This document shows, piece after piece, positions 9,328 through 19,948 of a stretch of 64,000 bases of DNA. The position numbers and the translations under genes are program-made. The notes under the pieces are model-generated. The model had not been told where the DNA came from. It saw nothing but the letters and a program-made list of their open reading frames with translations, and did no database searches. Origin of the DNA: Candidatus Eiseniibacteriota bacterium. GTDB lineage: Bacteria > Eisenbacteria > RBG-16-71-46. Where the stretch lies: the NCBI GenBank assembly GCA_016710095.1, contig JADJLL010000004.1:1-64000 (forward strand), in the 5' to 3' direction. Every line of letters starts with the position of its first letter. The stretch's first letter is position 1.

Positions 9328-9515
9328 GGGGGGGCCCCCGGGAGGGGGGGGGCGGGCGGGGGGGGGGGCGCGGCGCGCGGGGGGCCCCCCCCCCCCGCCG
9401 CCCGCCGCCCGCCGCCCCCCGGCGGGCGGGGGGGGGGCCCAACCCCCGCCGGGGCCGGGGGGGGGGGGGGGGCCGCGCCGCGGGGGCCGGGCGGGGGGGG
9501 GGCGGGGGGGGGAAG
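9328..9515. repeat. G/C homopolymer and GCC-repeat low-complexity tract
   Basis: Nearly 190 bases made only of runs of G (up to 14) and C (up to 14) with short CCG/GCC tandem units near 9390-9420, and no A or T across most of it. This does not look like evolved sequence. A base-calling or assembly artefact at a hard-to-read palindromic region is the most likely explanation. Confidence 0.75.
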
Positions 9516-9579
9516 CCCGCGAGCGCCCGCGGGAAGCCGAGCGCTCGCAGTGGTCGAACAGGTGGAGATCAGCGGCGCG

Positions 9580-12201
9580 TCACTTGGCGCCCAGCGACTC
9601 GAGGTAGCGCCGGACCGCCGCGCCCTCGCGCTCGCGCAGCGAAATGCAGCCGTGCACCTGGTCGGAGACGCGCTCCAGCGTGGCCTCCACGCCCGGAATG
9701 CCGCGCGAAGGGTCGCCGTAGAACGCCTTCGTCGCCTGCAGGCGCTCCTCCGAACAACCCGAACCCATCATCGGCAGGAACCGCAGCGCCGGCGGCGGGA
9801 TGCGCGCCGCGACCTCGGCGTAGTGCGCCATCATCCACTGGAACAACCGCGCGCCCGCGGCCTCGTTCTTCCCGCGCCAGCCCATCAGCACGAGCATCGA
9901 CTCCGACGACCGCACGCGGTCCGACAGCATGTACTGCAGCGCGCGCGACTCGAGCGTCGTGTCCTGGAACGCGCCGAGCGTGCCCAGGTAGCGCCGCTTC
10001 ATCGCGGGCACCGTCGCCACCTCCGCGCGGCGCGCGAGCTCCTCGAACAACGCGGCGTCGCCCTTCTGCGCCGCCAGTTCGAGCACGGCCTCCACGATGC
10101 CGGGATCCACGCTCGACGAATCCGCCAGGTAGCGCTGCGTCTGCTCGAGTGCGAACGTGCGCACGCGCTCGTCACCGCCACGCTGCGCCAGCCACGTCAT
10201 CAGGTCGCCGCGAATCGTGCCGAGCAGCTCGTCCTCGCCCGCTCGGCGCTCCATGCCGATCCGCTCGAGCGCGGGCGCGAGGGTCTGCCGCACGTACTGC
10301 GAGAACGGCGCCGCCGCCGAGTCCGGCACGAACGCGCCGCGCGCGCCCGCGAGCAGGCCGAGCACGCTCGACAACACCTGCGGCTCGGGATCGCTCCCGA
10401 AGTGCGCGACCACGCGCAGGTACGTGTCGCCGTGCACGTCGCCCGCGTCGAGCAACTGCGCGAGATTGCCGAGGAAGCAGACGCGCTCGTGCGAGTTCAG
10501 CGCCTCCGGCGCCGCGGCGGCGAGCGCTTCCAGCATGCTGTCGGGCATGCCCCACGCGTAGTAGCCGTGGCCGCCCGCGTTCGGCATGAGCCACGCGATA
10601 CGGCCGGCGCCGGTCAGCTTCACGTCCATCGAAGCGTCTTTCAGCAGCACGCGCTGCACGCGCACCGTGCGGCCGTCGGACCAGCGCAGCGACACGGGCA
10701 CGTGCCACTTCTTGTCGGGCTGCAAAACGCCGTACGGCGAGAAGCGCGACTGCGTCAACCGCACGCCGCCGGCGATCGGCACCACGCGCACCATGGGGAT
10801 GCCGGGCTGGTCGGTGAACGTGGACATCGCCGCCGACACGTTGCTGCCGCTCGCGGCGTCGAGCGCCTTCCACAGGTCGGCCGCCGTGGCATTGCCCCAC
10901 GCGTGCTCCTTCAAGTAGTCGCGCACGCCCTTGCGGAACACGTCGGGCGCGAGGAAGTCCTCGAACATGCTCAGCACGGCGTTGCCCTTCGCGTACACGA
11001 GCCCGACGTTCTGCAGCCCGGCGCCGCCGGCGCCGGTGTCCGTACGAATGGCCATCGTGGAGGGCACGCCGTCCGACTTCTTGATGGCCTGCTGGCGCGC
11101 GAGATCGTTCAGCCCCTGGCGATAGTCCGGGTACACCTCGTCGCTGATCTTCGCGGCCATCCAGTCCGCGAACGATTCGTTGAGCCACAGGTCGTCCCAC
11201 CACGCCATGGTCACGAGATCGCCGAACCACATGTGCGCGAGCTCGTGCGCGTTCGTGTTCACGATGCTGCGCTTCTGCCCCACCGTCGCGGTCGCGGGGT
11301 CGAGCAGGATCGCGTCGTCGCGGTAGGTGATCGCGCCGGCGTTCTCCATGGCGCCGTACGCGAAGTCGGGCACGGCGATCAGGTCGAGCTTCGCGTACGG
11401 GTACGGCATGCCGAACCAGCGCTCGAGCGCCGCGACGAGCTTCGGCGTGGACTCGACCGCGAACGCGGTGAGCTGCTTCTGCCCCTGCACGGTCACGATG
11501 CGCGTCGGGAACTTCGTGCCCGGCACGGGCGTGAACTCGAGCGTCCCGGTCGCGAGCGCGAGCAGGTAGCTCGGCAACGGCTGCGTGCGCGCGAACGTGA
11601 CGGTCTTCCAGCCGTCCTTCGTCTCGGTCTTCTCGACCGGCGTGTTGCTCACCGCTTCGTGCGCCGCGGGCACTTCGAGCGTGAGCTGGTACGGGATCTT
11701 GAAGTTCGGCTCGTCCCAGCACGGGAACGCCTCACGCGCGTCGTCGGCCTCGAACTGCGTGAACAGGTAACCGCGGCCGTCCTTGCTCACCTTGTAGAGC
11801 CCGACCGCGCGCGTGCCGTACATGGCCGTGAACTCGATCTCGAGCGCCGCAGCCCCCGCGGCCAGCGGCCGCGATGCGTGGAGCACCAGAAGCCCGTGCG
11901 GACCGTTGCGCCGTTCGACCGCGATCGTGTCGCCGTTCTGCAGCAGCGAGATGCGCACGAGCTTCTGCCCCTCGGCGTGCAGCAACACCGAGTCCACCGG
12001 CGCGGTCACGTTCAGCTCGGCGCGGATCAGCCCGGAGTACGAACGCTTGTCGGCGTCGAGCTTGAGCCGCACGGCCTGCGTGCGCGGCCAGGGATTGCGC
12101 GGCAAGCGCGCTTCGGGCGCGGCGGCGGCGCGAACGATTCCGGCGCACGGGAGCGCGCACGCGAGCGCGAGGACGGCGGTCAGCAGCGGGCGGCGGAACA
12201 T
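9580..12201 (-). CDS. Secreted M1 family aminopeptidase
   Basis: 873 aa from ATG at 12201, chosen because GGAGG lies five bases upstream and a signal peptide follows (FRRPLLTAVLALACALPCAG). The frame is open farther upstream but without a signal. The M1 core is complete: substrate-anchoring GAMEN, zinc site H319-E-L-A-H323 and E342 (NESFADW). The C-terminal half is an ERAP1-C-like helical domain. M1 enzymes remove N-terminal residues from peptides; here the enzyme would act in the periplasm or outside. It is monocistronic and divergent from the glycosyltransferase-like gene. Its 3' end abuts the low-complexity tract, but the stop codon at 9580 is intact. Confidence 0.93.
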   Translation of the reverse strand: MFRRPLLTAVLALACALPCAGIVRAAAAPEARLPRNPWPRTQAVRLKLDADKRSYSGLIRAELNVTAPVDSVLLHAEGQKLVRISLLQNGDTIAVERRNGPHGLLVLHASRPLAAGAAALEIEFTAMYGTRAVGLYKVSKDGRGYLFTQFEADDAREAFPCWDEPNFKIPYQLTLEVPAAHEAVSNTPVEKTETKDGWKTVTFARTQPLPSYLLALATGTLEFTPVPGTKFPTRIVTVQGQKQLTAFAVESTPKLVAALERWFGMPYPYAKLDLIAVPDFAYGAMENAGAITYRDDAILLDPATATVGQKRSIVNTNAHELAHMWFGDLVTMAWWDDLWLNESFADWMAAKISDEVYPDYRQGLNDLARQQAIKKSDGVPSTMAIRTDTGAGGAGLQNVGLVYAKGNAVLSMFEDFLAPDVFRKGVRDYLKEHAWGNATAADLWKALDAASGSNVSAAMSTFTDQPGIPMVRVVPIAGGVRLTQSRFSPYGVLQPDKKWHVPVSLRWSDGRTVRVQRVLLKDASMDVKLTGAGRIAWLMPNAGGHGYYAWGMPDSMLEALAAAAPEALNSHERVCFLGNLAQLLDAGDVHGDTYLRVVAHFGSDPEPQVLSSVLGLLAGARGAFVPDSAAAPFSQYVRQTLAPALERIGMERRAGEDELLGTIRGDLMTWLAQRGGDERVRTFALEQTQRYLADSSSVDPGIVEAVLELAAQKGDAALFEELARRAEVATVPAMKRRYLGTLGAFQDTTLESRALQYMLSDRVRSSESMLVLMGWRGKNEAAGARLFQWMMAHYAEVAARIPPPALRFLPMMGSGCSEERLQATKAFYGDPSRGIPGVEATLERVSDQVHGCISLREREGAAVRRYLESLGAK

Positions 12202-12350
12202 GCGGCCTCCGGGAGGATGGGACGGTGGCGATATTCGAATCGCGGCACTGTGCAGGCGGCGCGGCGGGCGGCGCAATGCCCGCTCCGGCCAGCGCGGCAA
12301 ATGCGCCGACGGTTGAGCCGCGGGAGCGCTCGCGCGTACTGTGCCCCGCC

Positions 12351-14051
12351 ATGACCCCTCAACGCCACGGCGCGGCCGATCTGCTCATGCTCCCCTTCCT
12401 GCTCCTCTGCGGCGCGGCCCTCTGGCTGCTGCACGCGCAGGCGTGGGACCTGGGCGGCAAGTCCCCCGTGCTCGGCTACGACACGGCGCAGTACGCGCTC
12501 GCCGCGCGCGAGCTCGCGTGGCACGGCAAGTTCGCCACGCCGTTCGCGCTGCCGATCGAACTCACCACGCAGGCGCAGCCGCCGTGGCCGCTCGCGGTCG
12601 TGCAGCCGGGACTCGTGCTCGTCGAGGCGGCGATCTTCAAGCTCGTGCCCGCGCGCGCGGTGATGGCGGGCTCCGAACCCCGCGCCTGGCTCACGCTCAT
12701 CGTGCCGTTCTGCTGCTACCTCATGATCGGCGCGGGACTCGCGCTCGCGGTGCGCCACCTGTTCGCGCGCTGGTGGCCGGACGCGACGCCGCTGCTGCGT
12801 CGCGGCGCGGGACTCGTGGTCGCGCTCGCGTTCCTGCTCGACCCCGAAGCGCAGCACTTCGCGATGGGCGGCTTCACCGAGCTGCCGTTCACGCTCGGGC
12901 TGCTCTTCGCGCTGCTCGGCATCGCGCTCGAAGCGCCGGGCTTCCTGCCGCTGCAGTACGGCATCGTGCTCGGGCTCACGGGACTCTTCCGCGCGAACAT
13001 GCTGATGCTCGCTCCCGTGTTCGCGCTCGCCGCGGCGTGGAGCGCGCCCGAAGGCCGCCGCGTGCGCACGCTCGTGCTGGTGCTGCTCGGCTGGGCGCTG
13101 CCGCTCGCGCCGTGGTGGTTCTACAAGTGGCAGGCGTTCGGCTCGCCGGGCTGGGACCTCACGAAGTTCGTGGTGTGGGATCACGTGCAGGGGCGCAGCT
13201 GGTTCTCGCTCTACCACCTGCCCGAACTGCCGCAGCTGCCCACGGGCGGCGCCGCGGCGGCGCTGATCGCGGGCAAGGCCGTCGCCAACACCGGACCGCT
13301 CGCGCTGTCGCTGCTCATCGGGCCTCGCGGGCTGTGGCTCGTGGCGATCCCGCTCTGGCTCTGGCGCTGCCGCCCCGAGCGGCCGATCGCCGCCGCGGCG
13401 CTCGCGGCGCTCGCGGCCACGGCGCTCGGGTTCGCGAGCGCGGCCGTGAGCATTCCGTGGACGCGCTACGTGTTCACGGCGCGCGTACTCGCCGAGCCGA
13501 TCGGTTTCCTGTGCCTGTGCGCGCTCGTGCGCCGCGAGGGTGGCGAGTGGCTCGGCGCGCGCGGACGGCGCGTCGCGGTGGGGCTGCTCGGCGCGCTGGC
13601 GATTGCCTGGGGCGCTTTCTCGACGTTCAGCGGCAACGCGGAAGCGCGCGAGGCGTCACGCGAGCGCGGCGTGCCCGAGGGCTCGACGCTCACGTCGCTG
13701 TCGATCGTGCTCAACGACAAGCTCGCGCCGGGAGAGCCGCTCATGAGCAATCTCGGGCCGGCGCTCGCGTGGCAGACGAATCATCCCGTCGTGCACCTCG
13801 CGCTCACGCCCGCGGACGTCGAGGCGTGCCGGCGGCGGCTCGACGTGAAGCACATCGTGCTCGCGTTCCGCAGCAGCGAGCGCGCGTGGGCGGGCTGGAA
13901 CGAGATCGTCGAACGCGCGGGCGCCGCGCGCACGATGACCGGGCTGAACGTGATCGACGAGCACCGCTACCGCTCGCCCGACGGCTTCCTGATCGTCTGG
14001 CTCGAGCTGGGTCCGCTGCCGCCCGCGATGGCGGCGCACGTCACGCGTTAG
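12351..14051 (+). CDS. Multi-pass membrane protein, GT-C glycosyltransferase-like
   Basis: 566 aa from ATG 12351. About ten hydrophobic segments are visible, beginning LLMLPFLLLCGAALWLLHA. The first periplasmic loop contains GYDTAQYALAARELAWHGK, an acidic-plus-Tyr arrangement resembling the catalytic loop of PMT/ArnT-type GT-C enzymes, which transfer sugars from lipid carriers. The C-terminal part (from about residue 450) is soluble. The match is by pattern only, so substrate and even enzyme activity are unproven. It converges with the heme/HEAT gene; a short perfect hairpin separates them. Confidence 0.6.
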   Translation: MTPQRHGAADLLMLPFLLLCGAALWLLHAQAWDLGGKSPVLGYDTAQYALAARELAWHGKFATPFALPIELTTQAQPPWPLAVVQPGLVLVEAAIFKLVPARAVMAGSEPRAWLTLIVPFCCYLMIGAGLALAVRHLFARWWPDATPLLRRGAGLVVALAFLLDPEAQHFAMGGFTELPFTLGLLFALLGIALEAPGFLPLQYGIVLGLTGLFRANMLMLAPVFALAAAWSAPEGRRVRTLVLVLLGWALPLAPWWFYKWQAFGSPGWDLTKFVVWDHVQGRSWFSLYHLPELPQLPTGGAAAALIAGKAVANTGPLALSLLIGPRGLWLVAIPLWLWRCRPERPIAAAALAALAATALGFASAAVSIPWTRYVFTARVLAEPIGFLCLCALVRREGGEWLGARGRRVAVGLLGALAIAWGAFSTFSGNAEAREASRERGVPEGSTLTSLSIVLNDKLAPGEPLMSNLGPALAWQTNHPVVHLALTPADVEACRRRLDVKHIVLAFRSSERAWAGWNEIVERAGAARTMTGLNVIDEHRYRSPDGFLIVWLELGPLPPAMAAHVTR

Positions 14052-14067
14052 GTTCGGCCGGGCACCC

Positions 14068-14084
14068 GCGCGCCGGAGGCGCGC
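14068..14084. terminator. Hairpin between convergent genes
   Basis: GCGCGCC, GGA, GGCGCGC: a perfect seven-base-pair stem in the 34 bases between two convergent stop codons. There is no T run on either side, so termination strength is uncertain. Confidence 0.45.
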
Positions 14085-14085
14085 A

Positions 14086-17000
14086 TCACTTCAAATACCC
14101 GGGCTCGGCCCAATCGGCGACGTCGTTCGCGGGACCGTTGCCGCCGTCGTCCACGACCAGCTCGATGCGCGACGCGCCCGCCGGCAGCGGCACGTACACG
14201 CGCGCGAGCGCGCCGAGCTTGCGCGGGCCGGAGGCCCAGGCCAGCTGGCCGTCCACGCGCACGGAAACCCCCGCCATGCCGCCGGGCGACGCGTCGTCCA
14301 CGCCGCACTTGGCGACGAACGCGCGAGCGCCGGCCGGTACGGCGAACGTCATCCGATGCGGCGCGCGCACGCCGAAGCCGCGCGCGAACGTGCGGCCTTC
14401 GAGACGCAGCGGCAGCCCGTCGGCGCTGCGATCAACGGCGGGCGCCGCGCTCGCTTCGAGCGGCGCGCCGAGCGCCACGTTGGGCATCGCCCGCGCCGCG
14501 TGGCGAGAAAGGCGATCACGTCGCGCACTTCACCCGGCGCGAGCACGCCGAACATCGGCGGCATCACCGACGCGGCGTCGGAACGCGCCACCACGGAGTC
14601 GCGCGGCACGCGGCGCGCGGCGTCGTCGGTCCACAGCACAACGGAGCGCGCATCCTCCTCGCGCACCATGCCGGTGACGCTCGAGCTGTCGCGCAGCGTG
14701 AGCGTCACGGTGCCGAAGCCGGGCGCGACGCGCGCGCTCGGCTGCACGACGGACTCGAGCAGGTACGCGCGGTCGTGCGCGCCGATCATGCCGAGATCCG
14801 GGCCGACCTTGCCGCCCGCGCCGTCCACCGAGTGGCAGCGCACGCACTGCGCGGCCGGATGGTTCTCGAACAGTTCGCGCCCGCGCGCGGCGTCGCCGCC
14901 GTGCAGCAGCGGCCACAGCGTCGCGAGCGAGTCGGCGTTCGGCGCGGGAATCGCCACTCGCGCGGCGGCGCGGATCGACACGCTCGACGCGCGCGCCGCC
15001 GCCTCGCCCACGTCGAACACGAGCGCCGAGTCGAGTGCGCCGCGGCGCAGCTCCGCGAAGCGTTCGCCGAGGAACGCGCCGGCCGACAGCGACGGCGTCG
15101 CGCCGATCGCGCGCACCGCCGCCTGCTTCACGGCGAGCGGCGTGGCGGCGCCGGCGTACGCACGCTTCGCCGCGGCGATCGCGGCCGCCGGGTCGCTCGC
15201 GCCGCGCAGCGCGTAGGCGGCGAGGAACAGCGAGTCGCTGCGCGAGGCGAGCGCGGTTTCGAGCGCGGCGGCGGCCTCGGGAGCGCGCCGCGCGTCGAGC
15301 CAGCGCAGCGCGTACACACGCGTACGTGCGTCGAGCGCCGGATCGGCGACCCAGGCGGCGAGCAACGTGTTCGACAGCGTCAGCCCTTCACGGCGCGCGA
15401 GCTCGACGGCACGCGAGAGATCCTCGCCGCGCGCGATCGCCAGCACGCGCGGCAGGTGCGCGGCGAGCGCGGCACGTGCCGCCCCCGGCTTGCGCGCGGG
15501 CAGCGGCCGCCAGCGCGCCCACACGCCGTCGCGCGGACCCGGAGCGTCCCACTGCGCGAGCACGTCGAGAGCCTCCAGGCGCCACGCCTCGCTCGTCGCG
15601 CCGTCGGCGGCGAACGCGGCGACGGCCTCCGCCTGCGCGGCGGCACCGGTGCGCAGCGCGGCGTGCAGCGCGCGGCGCAGCCACGGCTCCGTGCGCAGTT
15701 CGGCGCGCAGCGTCGGCAGCGTCGCGGCGAGCGCGAGCGCATCGCGGCCGGCAGCTGCAGGTCGTACGCCGCGCGCGCTCGGCCCGAGTCGCGACCTGCG
15801 CGTCGGGGTCGGCGAGGAACACCGCGACGCGCCTGGATTCTTGCTCGCGCAGCGCGAGCGCCGCGCCCAGGCGCACCGAGCGACTCGCGTGCGACACGAG
15901 CGAGGCGAGCGATTCGGCCGGCGTGCCAGCGGCGAGCGCGCGCACGTACGCGAAGCGTGCGAACGCATCGCGGTCGGCGTTCGACGCCAGCGCGTGCACG
16001 AGCGCCGCGGTCGCGCGAGCGCGCAGCGCGGCAAGCGCCTGCGCCGCGGCGAAGCGCACGCGCGGCGAATCGTCGGCGAGCAACGGCACGAGCTGCGGCG
16101 CCACCGAAGCCGCGCCGAGTTCACCGGTGACGGTGGCGGCCACGCGCCGAACTTTCGACGCGCCGCCGTCGGCGAGCGCCCGGTCACATGCGGCAGCACC
16201 GACGCCACGCCGCGATCGTGCGCGACGATGCCGAGCGCCCAGAGCGCGTGGTTTCGCGAGCGGCGCGCGTCGTTCGCGACGACGTCCGCGAGCGCCGCCA
16301 CCGTCGCCGCGGCGCGCGAGTTCGAACGACGCACGCTGACGCAGGCGGCGGTCGGCGTGCGCGAGCAGCGCGCGCAGCGCCGGCACGTCGAGGGCCGTGA
16401 AACCCTCGCGCAGCCGCGTACGCACCTCGGCGACCGCCGCGGTGTCCACGCCGGCGGAAGGCGGCGTGAGCGCGTCGATCCGCGCGCCGTCGTTGATCCC
16501 CCACGACTCGCCCCAGTGCAGCGCCCACGCGCGGCCGTCGGGGCCGAAGTCGAAGTCGCTCATCCCCCAGCCGTCGCGCCACGCCCAGTGCCAGTCGCGC
16601 ATCGCGAAGCCCGCGCCGTCCGGCGTCACGCGGAACGACTGCACGCCGCTCAGGTAGTCCACCAGCCACAGCGTGCCGTCGTACGCGCGCGGCAGTCCCG
16701 TGCCCGGATACGCGGCGAAGCCCGACGGGCACGTGCTCACGTGGTCCACCGGCGGCAGGATCCACGCGGGCTGTGCGGCGGCCTCGCCGGCCTCGCCGGA
16801 GGCGAGCGTCTTCTCCCACATATATTCGCGCGTCCACGGACCGCACCCGCGCGCGAACTGCTGGTAGTACGTCCAGCCGCCGTCGCCGCCCATCGGCAGG
16901 TACATCAGGCGCGAGCGGTCGCCGACGTCGGCGTTGTTGTCGCCCGTGAAGAGGTCGCCTTCGTCGTTGAACGCGAGCTCTTGAGGATTGCGCAAGCCCT

Positions 17001-17804
17001 GCGCGAACAGCCCGGAGCCCCGAGCCGTCGGGCCAGCAGCGGAACACCGCGCCCGTGTGCCCGGTGAATCGCCGCCCTTCGCGCGTCGTCACGTCGTAGC
17101 CGCGATCGCCGATCGACCAGTAGAGCCGGCCGTCGAAGCCCATCACGAGTCCGTGCATGTCGTGCCCGGCCTGTCCCATGTGCAGGCCGAAGCCGGTCTG
17201 CAGCGAGCGCTTCTTCCACTTGCCGCGCCCGGTCGAATCGCGCAGGACCCACAGGTCGGGAATCACGGTCGCGTAGACGCGGCCGTCCCACGGCAACACG
17301 CCCGCGGCCGCGCCCTGCAGGAGGTCGTTCAGGCTGTCGGCGAGAATCGTCACGCGATCGGCGCGGCCGTCGCGGTCGCGATCTTCCAGCCGGCGCACCT
17401 GGTCGCCGAAGCGCGCGAGCCACGGCAGCGTCACCTTGCGCTCGGGCGTGTTCAGCACGCCGCTGCGCACCCACTTCTCGGTGAGGCGGCGGCGGTCGGC
17501 GAGCGAGCGCGACGACGTCGTCCGGGATGATCGGGTAGAGCCGCACGTCGAACAGCCCGCGACCGTCGTAGCGCAGCGCGTTCGCGGTGTAGACCGCACC
17601 CGTGTCGTCGAGCGCGAACGCGACCGGCGCGGGAGCCTGAGACGCGGTCGCAAAGGTGCGCTTCGTGAACGCGACCGGGGCGCGGGCGGTGACCGAGCCG
17701 CTGTCGGGCACACTCGCCGCCGGCGCCAGTGGGCCGGGAGGCGCCGACGGCGCCGACATCACAGTGGTCGCGAGGACAAGCAACAGCGGCAGCATGGGCG
17801 TCAC
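14086..17804 (-). pseudogene. Cytochrome c / HEAT / NPCBM protein (PVC-type heme-binding), at least six frameshifts
   Basis: Read across frames this is one protein of roughly 1240 residues from GTG 17804 (GGAG eight bases upstream), with a signal peptide (LPLLLVLATTVMSA). In order: a membrane-bound-dehydrogenase/NHL-type propeller (PDLWVLRD, GLRNPQELAFNDEGDLFTGD), HEAT-like helical repeats, a single c-type heme site CVRCHSVDG with an MPPMFG Met ligand candidate, and a C-terminal NPCBM-like domain (FVAKCGVDD). Frame changes are needed near 17510, 17000, 16315, 16185, 15760 and 14500. Each fragment stays conserved and stop-free, so sequencing indels or very recent decay are both possible. The family is common in Planctomycetes and Verrucomicrobia and is thought to be periplasmic; substrate unknown. 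Confidence 0.7.
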
Positions 17805-17940
17805 GAGCGGATCTCCAGGCGCGGGCGCGGCGCGGTGCCGCGCAGAAGGCCGCCAAGATGCGGCGCGCCGCCCCGCGGTGCAACACGGGGCGGCGCGGGC
17901 AATCGCGGAGAGGTGCGCGAACCACCGCACCGCCGAACTT

Positions 17941-18676
17941 TCAGAGCCGAACCGACACGCCGGCTGCGAGGCTCGCCAAGGCCAAAGCCCAGTTCACCCA
18001 AAACCCGCGACCTTGTCGTTGAACCAGTAGCGGGCACCCGCGTGCACCCCGTAGAGCATGTAGCTCGCGCCGACCGACACATAGTCGCCATAACCACGCG
18101 CGCTCTCAGTGACCGAGACCTTGTTGTATCCGAGCGAGGCACCCGCGTAGAGGTCAAGCCGTTCGTTGTCGACGAGGTCCGTGAGGTGATACGAGCCGCG
18201 AGCCGCGATGATCGTATAGCCGTACTTGGTCTCGAACGTCTCGCCCAAGACCACGTAGGTGTCCTTGGAGCTGGCGTGGCCGAGCACGCCACCGACCGAG
18301 AAGTTCTCGTTCACTCCATACTCCGCGGACACGCCGAGCAGAGGCGAACCACCCGTGCCGTAGAAGCCATTGACCGACCCCGAGGCTCGCCGAAGCGACC
18401 CAACGGCCGGGCTGATACGCCTCGAAGCGCTCGTACGGCCGCAGCGTGGACCGCTGCCGGCGCGGGATTCGCCGCGGGTCGCGCAGGCGCGGACGCCGCC
18501 GCGGGGGCAGCGGGGGCCGCAGGAGCAGCAGCCGTTGCGGGGGCAGCCGCAGGGCGAGTCGCCGCGGGCTTCGCCGCCGGCTTCGCCGCGGGGCGGCGAG
18601 TCGCGGCGCCAGCGTCGGTCGCAAGGAACAGGGACAGTGCGGCGACGGCGGCGAGGTATCGGAGATTCGCGTGCAT
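17941..18676 (-). pseudogene. Outer-membrane beta-barrel protein, three frameshifts
   Basis: The start is ATG 18676 with signal peptide MHANLRYLAAVAALSLFLA. An Ala/Pro-rich linker with PAAKPAA repeats follows, then short amphipathic strands (VSVGASYMLYGVHAGARYWF) typical of a small beta-barrel. The reading frame changes near 18450, 18375 and 18000. With the last change the protein ends LAAGVSVRL and stops at 17941, a plausible barrel terminus. The last shift lies beside a TTTT-GGG run, suggesting a homopolymer error. Role unknown; likely an outer-membrane surface or structural protein. Confidence 0.6.
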
Positions 18677-18793
18677 GACCTACCTCCTGAATGAGCGTCC
18701 TGGCGCGGGCGCCAATCGTCCCGCTTTTCATGCTCGGAACGTCGTAGGGGCTGGCGGTGTGTGACCAAAGTTTCGCGCTCTTGCGACAAAGCA

Positions 18794-18825
18794 GCGCGGC
18801 CCCGCCGGGATCGGCGAGGCCGCGC
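18794..18825 (-). terminator. Hairpin terminator downstream of the lipoprotein gene
   Basis: A thirteen-base stem with one internal mismatch (GCGCGGCC...GGCCGCGC), loop of six, 18 bases past the lipoprotein stop in its direction of transcription. TTTG follows on the minus strand. Confidence 0.55.
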
Positions 18826-18843
18826 AATGCACTGCCTGTTGCT

Positions 18844-19553
18844 TCAGTTGGTGCGATGGGCCATCAGGCGCTGGCCGAGTTCGTCGCGCACCACCCCGTT
18901 CAGCGCGTGGCCCGCCGCCACGGCGCTCCTGCTGGCGAGAGCCCGCTGCGCAAGGGCCGGCATGGCCAGCTCGAGACGAGCCTTGAACTCACCGCTGCGC
19001 ACCCGAATCGTGGTGCCATCGTCGTCGCTGACGGCGTCGAACTCGAAGTGGCCGAGGAGCGTTCCCGCCTGCGCATCGACCCTGTCGAGCACCAGCTGGC
19101 CACACGGGGTTTCACCCGTGACCCAGTTGTTCGACGGATTGGCCTGCATGAACCCCGCAGCCGCCACACGAATCACGCCTCCCGTCGTATCCACATCACC
19201 CATCGGGATGGCGCCGGCCTTCAGGGGCGTGATCGCGACCATGAGCATCATGCTGAGGTCGTTGGCTTCGATGCTCGTCGGCACGCGCAGCCCGGCGACC
19301 ACCAGCATCTGGGTCGCCACATCGAAGGAGGCGACGGCGCAAGCGCTGTCCGCGTACTCGGCCGGCAGCTGATCGCGTTCCACCGACGCCCATCGATAGC
19401 CGCCTTCATGTTGTAGGCGACGGCGGGGGCAGGACCGGGACCCGGATCGGGGCCGGGAGGCTTCGGACCGACCACTTCCGACGGACCACAGCCAGCGAGA
19501 AGACACACGACTCCGGCCACCAGGCCGAGCTTGCGAAGCGGGTTGCGCATCAT
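18844..19553 (-). pseudogene. Lipoprotein of the DUF6252-like type, one frameshift
   Basis: The start is ATG 19553 (alternative 19559); GGAGG lies eight bases upstream. The signal ends in a lipobox (VVCLLAGC), followed by a Gly/Pro linker (PGPDPGPGP) and the segment MKAAIDGRRW that opens small Bacteroidetes-type lipoprotein domains. The frame changes near 19385; the rest (SVERDQLPAEYADSACAVAS and later strands) continues to a stop at 18844. About 235 residues. It would be anchored to a membrane and face the periplasm or surface. The function is not known. It is divergent from the CsgG-like gene, with 395 bases between them. Confidence 0.6.
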
Positions 19554-19948
19554 GACCATTACCTCCGGCAAGGGTTCCTGACCTGCCGCGCCCATCGGTG
19601 CGGCGTTCTTGCCCATGACGTCGCTGGCCATTTCGCGTGTGACCGGAAAATCGAAAGCCCCGGGGAAGAAATCTGCGGGGGCCGGTATCCGGACTTGGAG
19701 TGACGCGCCTCCGGCAGCTCCATGCCGCATTGTTCGCGACTTGACGCTTATCCGCTCAGGACCTCTCTCGTTGCGGCCCCGCCTCCTCCGGCGCGACGGT
19801 TCCCATTCCTGAGGACGCGTTCCACTCGACTTCCATTTCCGATCCGATGGTTTGTCACACCGCGGCCCCGCGCCGACGGCATGGACAGGAAGCCCAGTCC
19901 GGAATCCTGTGGATTCCACACCGCCGACCCTCCATCAGGAGACCCCCG
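19554..19948. other. Intergenic region between divergent lipoprotein and CsgG-like genes
   Basis: 395 bases. It should hold promoters for both directions, but I see no convincing -35/-10 pair, no hairpin with a T run and no coding frame. TTGACG at 19741-19746 lacks a matching -10. Confidence 0.5.

Larger units (their letters stand above)
8815..9579. other. Gene-free stretch: long inverted repeat followed by G/C low-complexity tract
   Basis: About 765 bases between mqnD and the end of the M1 peptidase gene. No reading frame here resembles a protein; frames that stay open do so because of base composition. It holds two diverged inverted copies of one sequence (about 8880-9028 and 9155-9310) and then a tract of G and C homopolymers (9328-9515). 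Confidence 0.7.

Noticed and set aside
9385..9425. Tandem CCGCCG units as a possible CRISPR or satellite
   Set aside because: No spacers and no regular unit; part of the homopolymer tract.
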